From the NCBI GenBank assembly GCA_011390085.1, contig JAABTB010000105.1:1-7365 (forward strand): a stretch of 7,365 bases of DNA, written 5' to 3'. Shown here in pieces: positions 5,104 through 7,365 of the stretch. Positions within the stretch are counted from its first letter, which is position 1. Each line of letters begins with the position of its first letter. The notes under the pieces are model-generated. The model ran no database searches. It was given only the letters and a program-made list of their open reading frames with translations, and was not told the DNA's origin. The translations under genes were made by a program, and so were the position numbers. Source of the stretch: Desulfobacula sp. (GTDB lineage: Bacteria; Desulfobacterota; Desulfobacteria; Desulfobacterales; Desulfobacteraceae).

Positions 5104-7103
5104 TATGGTTCATCCCGGCATAATTGCTGTTCCGTCTTTAAGGGAACACTCATCTTCTCAGGGCCCTCCCCTTGTCCTTCCGGCGGGCAGCCGGTGACCG
5201 CATCCACTGTTTCAAAATGAACATTATCGGGAATCGGGAAGTCCCTCTCAGGATCCGAGTTCACGGCATTCATCATAAAATCAGCCCATATGGGTGCAGC
5301 CCCTCTTCCACCGGTGATGCCGATATTATTGCGGTCCAAAAGCTTTCTTTCCCTATCAAATCCGGTCCAGACGGAAGCGCACAGGGTTGGAGTAAACCCT
5401 GTGAACCAGGCATCATTGAAATTATCCGTAGTCCCCGTCTTCCCTGCCGCAGCCCGGTTAAAACCCAGTTGCCGGATGGACTTTCCGGAACCGGTATCAA
5501 TAACGGATTTCATCATATCCACCACCTGATAGGTGATGGAAGGGTCCAGAACTCTTTTTTCCTGGACAAAGTGTTCAAAAATGATCCGGCCGTAAGCATC
5601 TTCAACCCGCCAGAATAGAAAAGGTTCATGCTTCACACCTAAGGTTGCAAAGACCGAAAAGGCAGCCGCCATTTCAAAAGGAGTTACATTTGAGGTTCCG
5701 AGAGCCACTGAATAAACCTCTTGCAAAGGACTTTCTATACCGCATGTTTTAGCCGTCCGGACCACGGCATCGGGGCCGACTTTCTCCACCATCTGGGCTG
5801 CAATGGTATTGACGGACTCGGTCAGGGCTTTTTTCAGGATCATCCGGCCGGTAAAGGTTTTGCTGAAATTCCGAGGTTCCCAGTCTGCAGCCCCTTTGAC
5901 CGGGATAAGAACAGGCTTGTCCGTCATAACGGTTGCCGGATGAAATCCCAGATCTTTTAAAGCCGTATAATATAGAAAGGGTTTAAAACCACTGCCTGGC
6001 TGTCTTCTGCTTTTTACGGCCCGGTTAAATTCGCTTTCGTAATAATTTCTTCCGCCGATCATGGCTTTGACGGCCCCGGACCCCGTATCAATGGCGACAA
6101 TAGCGCCCTGGGGATGATCAGCAGCACCATCTTTTATCCCCATCATGGCATCAAGGTTTTCAAGTCCTTTCTTCAAGGATTGCTGTGCATAAGATTGAAG
6201 TCTTGTATCAAGGGTTGCATAGATCTTTATTCCGCCATGGTACACCACATCTTCCCCATATTTTGAAATCAGCTCACTGATCAGGGCATCCAGAAAATAG
6301 CTGCCGGTTCTGGAGTCTGATTGTTCATGATGAAGTTCAGGTTTTGCCAGCATGGCCTGCCGGGCGTCAGCATCAGAAATAAACCCGGCCTGAACCATTC
6401 TGTTTAAGACGATATCCCGGCGTTTGAGGGCAAGATCATAATGCCGGAAAGGATTATAATGGGTCGGGGATTTCGGGAGCCCTGCAAGCAATGCAGCTTC
6501 GGGCAGGGTTAAATCAAGTGCTGTTTTTCCAAAAAAAACCTGGGCTGCTTTTTCCACGCCTTGGGCTCCGGCCCCGAAATGGATCTGGTTGATATAGGTT
6601 TGCAAAATCTCTTCCTTTGTGCTGGAAGCTTCTATCTGCAGGGACACGAGAAATTCTTTAAATTTCCGAGTATAGGTTTTTTTAAAGCTGAAGAATAAAT
6701 TTTTGGCCAGTTGCTGGGTAATGGTCGAAGCCCCTTCCACTTTTCCGGAGGGTGATGTCAGGGTTACATAAAGGGCTTTTAAGGTTCTGAGTTTATTTAT
6801 GCCCCGGTGTTCGAAAAAAAGATGATCTTCTGTTGCCAGGATGGCGTTGATAAAATTTTTGGATACCATATCCAGGGAAACCACCTGTCTTTCTCCCAGA
6901 CGGATCAAAACCTGGCCGTTTGATGCATAGACCTGGGTCTGGGGAGTTTCTATAATTTTGCTTAAGGGAAAAGGCAGTTTTGGCAGATCTTTTGCCGTAT
7001 AAAAAACCAGGAACATCCCTGAGAGGCTTCCAAGAGAAACGAGGATCAGCCCCATAAAAAAGCAGAACCGGACAATGGCGCTAACCCTTAAGAAAAGATT
7101 CAT
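5103..7103 (-). CDS. Class A penicillin-binding protein (PBP1A family)
   Basis: Bifunctional peptidoglycan synthase of 666 residues: it polymerises lipid II into glycan and crosslinks stem peptides on the periplasmic face. One membrane anchor lies at about 10-35. The GT51 domain has TEDHLFFEHRGIN (catalytic Glu92), GASTITQQLAKNLFF (124-138), RKFKEFLVSLQIE (146-158) and KEEILQTYINQIHFGAGAQG (163-182). The transpeptidase domain has SGFK (Ser371 nucleophile, Lys374), SVN (430-432) and KTGT (555-558), so all catalytic residues of both domains are intact. It is shorter than E. coli PBP1a (850), apparently lacking long insertions. ATG 7103 is chosen because it overlaps the upstream stop as ATGA and has GAAGGA nine bases ahead. 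An upstream in-frame ATG at 7148 would add 15 charged residues before the anchor. Orthology to mrcA versus other class A PBPs is not decided. It is the middle gene of a leftward operon, its TAA overlapping the SPOR start. Confidence 0.95.
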   Translation of the reverse strand: MNLFLRVSAIVRFCFFMGLILVSLGSLSGMFLVFYTAKDLPKLPFPLSKIIETPQTQVYASNGQVLIRLGERQVVSLDMVSKNFINAILATEDHLFFEHRGINKLRTLKALYVTLTSPSGKVEGASTITQQLAKNLFFSFKKTYTRKFKEFLVSLQIEASSTKEEILQTYINQIHFGAGAQGVEKAAQVFFGKTALDLTLPEAALLAGLPKSPTHYNPFRHYDLALKRRDIVLNRMVQAGFISDADARQAMLAKPELHHEQSDSRTGSYFLDALISELISKYGEDVVYHGGIKIYATLDTRLQSYAQQSLKKGLENLDAMMGIKDGAADHPQGAIVAIDTGSGAVKAMIGGRNYYESEFNRAVKSRRQPGSGFKPFLYYTALKDLGFHPATVMTDKPVLIPVKGAADWEPRNFSKTFTGRMILKKALTESVNTIAAQMVEKVGPDAVVRTAKTCGIESPLQEVYSVALGTSNVTPFEMAAAFSVFATLGVKHEPFLFWRVEDAYGRIIFEHFVQEKRVLDPSITYQVVDMMKSVIDTGSGKSIRQLGFNRAAAGKTGTTDNFNDAWFTGFTPTLCASVWTGFDRERKLLDRNNIGITGGRGAAPIWADFMMNAVNSDPERDFPIPDNVHFETVDAVTGCPPEGQGEGPEKMSVPLKTEQQLCRDEP

Positions 7104-7365
7104 TTCACCTTTTCCTTCAGGTTCAGACTCAACTGCCAGACAGCCCACTCACGGCCCTTTAAAAATACGACCCGCCCTCCCCCAGGTCCTTCAAATTCAA
7201 ATCCAAGCTTGATATACCCGTTTACCGCCTCATTAAAGATTCCGACCCGGATGAGCTTTCCTTCCTGCTGGAGAAGGGCCTCAGGGTTTACGATCAGATC
7301 AGGGATAATTTCCGCCGGCAATTTTAAAAGGGCATCAAAAAAAATCCGGGCCGGATAAATACGGC
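7100..7365 (-). CDS. C-terminal part of an unrecognised protein upstream of the PBP
   Basis: The minus-strand frame is open to the window edge and encodes about 88 C-terminal residues, reading RIYPARIFFDALLKLPAEIIPD near the visible start and ending FLKGREWAVWQLSLNLKEKVK. No start is needed inside the window; the TTG at 7321 is probably an internal Leu. The stretch looks soluble, with a helical first part and strands such as LIRVGIF, YIKLGFEFE and GRVVFLKG. I do not recognise the family. Its stop overlaps the PBP start by four bases (ATGA), which supports it as a real, translationally coupled gene of the same operon. A role in envelope biogenesis is possible from context only. Confidence 0.7.
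   Translation of the reverse strand, partial: RIYPARIFFDALLKLPAEIIPDLIVNPEALLQQEGKLIRVGIFNEAVNGYIKLGFEFEGPGGGRVVFLKGREWAVWQLSLNLKEKVK

Noticed and set aside
5172..5618. 148-residue plus-strand reading frame opposite the PBP transpeptidase region
   Set aside because: Antisense shadow; the PBP frame carries conserved catalytic motifs and this one none.
7104..7148. PBP start at ATG 7148
   Set aside because: Adds 15 charged residues inside the upstream gene; ATG 7103 has a ribosome binding site and an ATGA junction and gives a normal N-terminal anchor.

Overview
The window looks like ordinary chromosome of an anaerobic, probably sulfate-reducing Desulfobacterota (Desulfobacteraceae-like) bacterium. 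This is inferred from the mid-40s GC by eye, the style of the proteins (an unusual Dus variant, a YkgJ-type Cys-cluster protein, a small Dabb-like protein), and a YedF selenium-metabolism protein. I found no mobile element, CRISPR array, RNA gene or phage gene.

Left part, rightward genes (1-2682). The window opens inside a tRNA-dihydrouridine synthase gene (5' end missing). A 116-bp AT-rich gap with a possible promoter follows, then a complete diaminopimelate decarboxylase gene (lysA). A small CxxCxxCC Cys-cluster gene overlaps or abuts its end. Together these cover tRNA modification, the last step of lysine synthesis, and an uncharacterised metal-binding type protein.

Middle (2666-3780). 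A 98-residue protein of unknown function lies leftward, its 3' end overlapping the Cys-cluster gene by 17 bp. It is divergent from yedF (TusA-like domain plus DsrE-like domain). The 200-bp divergent region holds a recognisable sigma70-type promoter for each side; the yedF one (TTGACG-17-TACAAT) is very good.

Right part, leftward operon (3820-7365). Three genes are transcribed leftward with overlapping stop and start codons: the C-terminal end of an unrecognised protein (runs off the window), a class A penicillin-binding protein (glycosyltransferase plus transpeptidase), and a membrane protein with a C-terminal SPOR domain. ATGA and TAATG junctions imply translational coupling. The PBP synthesises and crosslinks peptidoglycan. 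The SPOR protein probably localises to, or senses, denuded glycan at division sites, so the two plausibly act in the same envelope process.

The main things worth a second look are the PBP-SPOR coupling and the topology of the SPOR protein, a perfect 12-bp inverted repeat early in the SPOR gene, the paired promoters of yedF and the 98-residue gene, the altered substrate-site motif of the Dus protein, and a strong excess of ATCCGG/CCGGAT words. I saw nothing that I would call a clearly new defence or mobile system.
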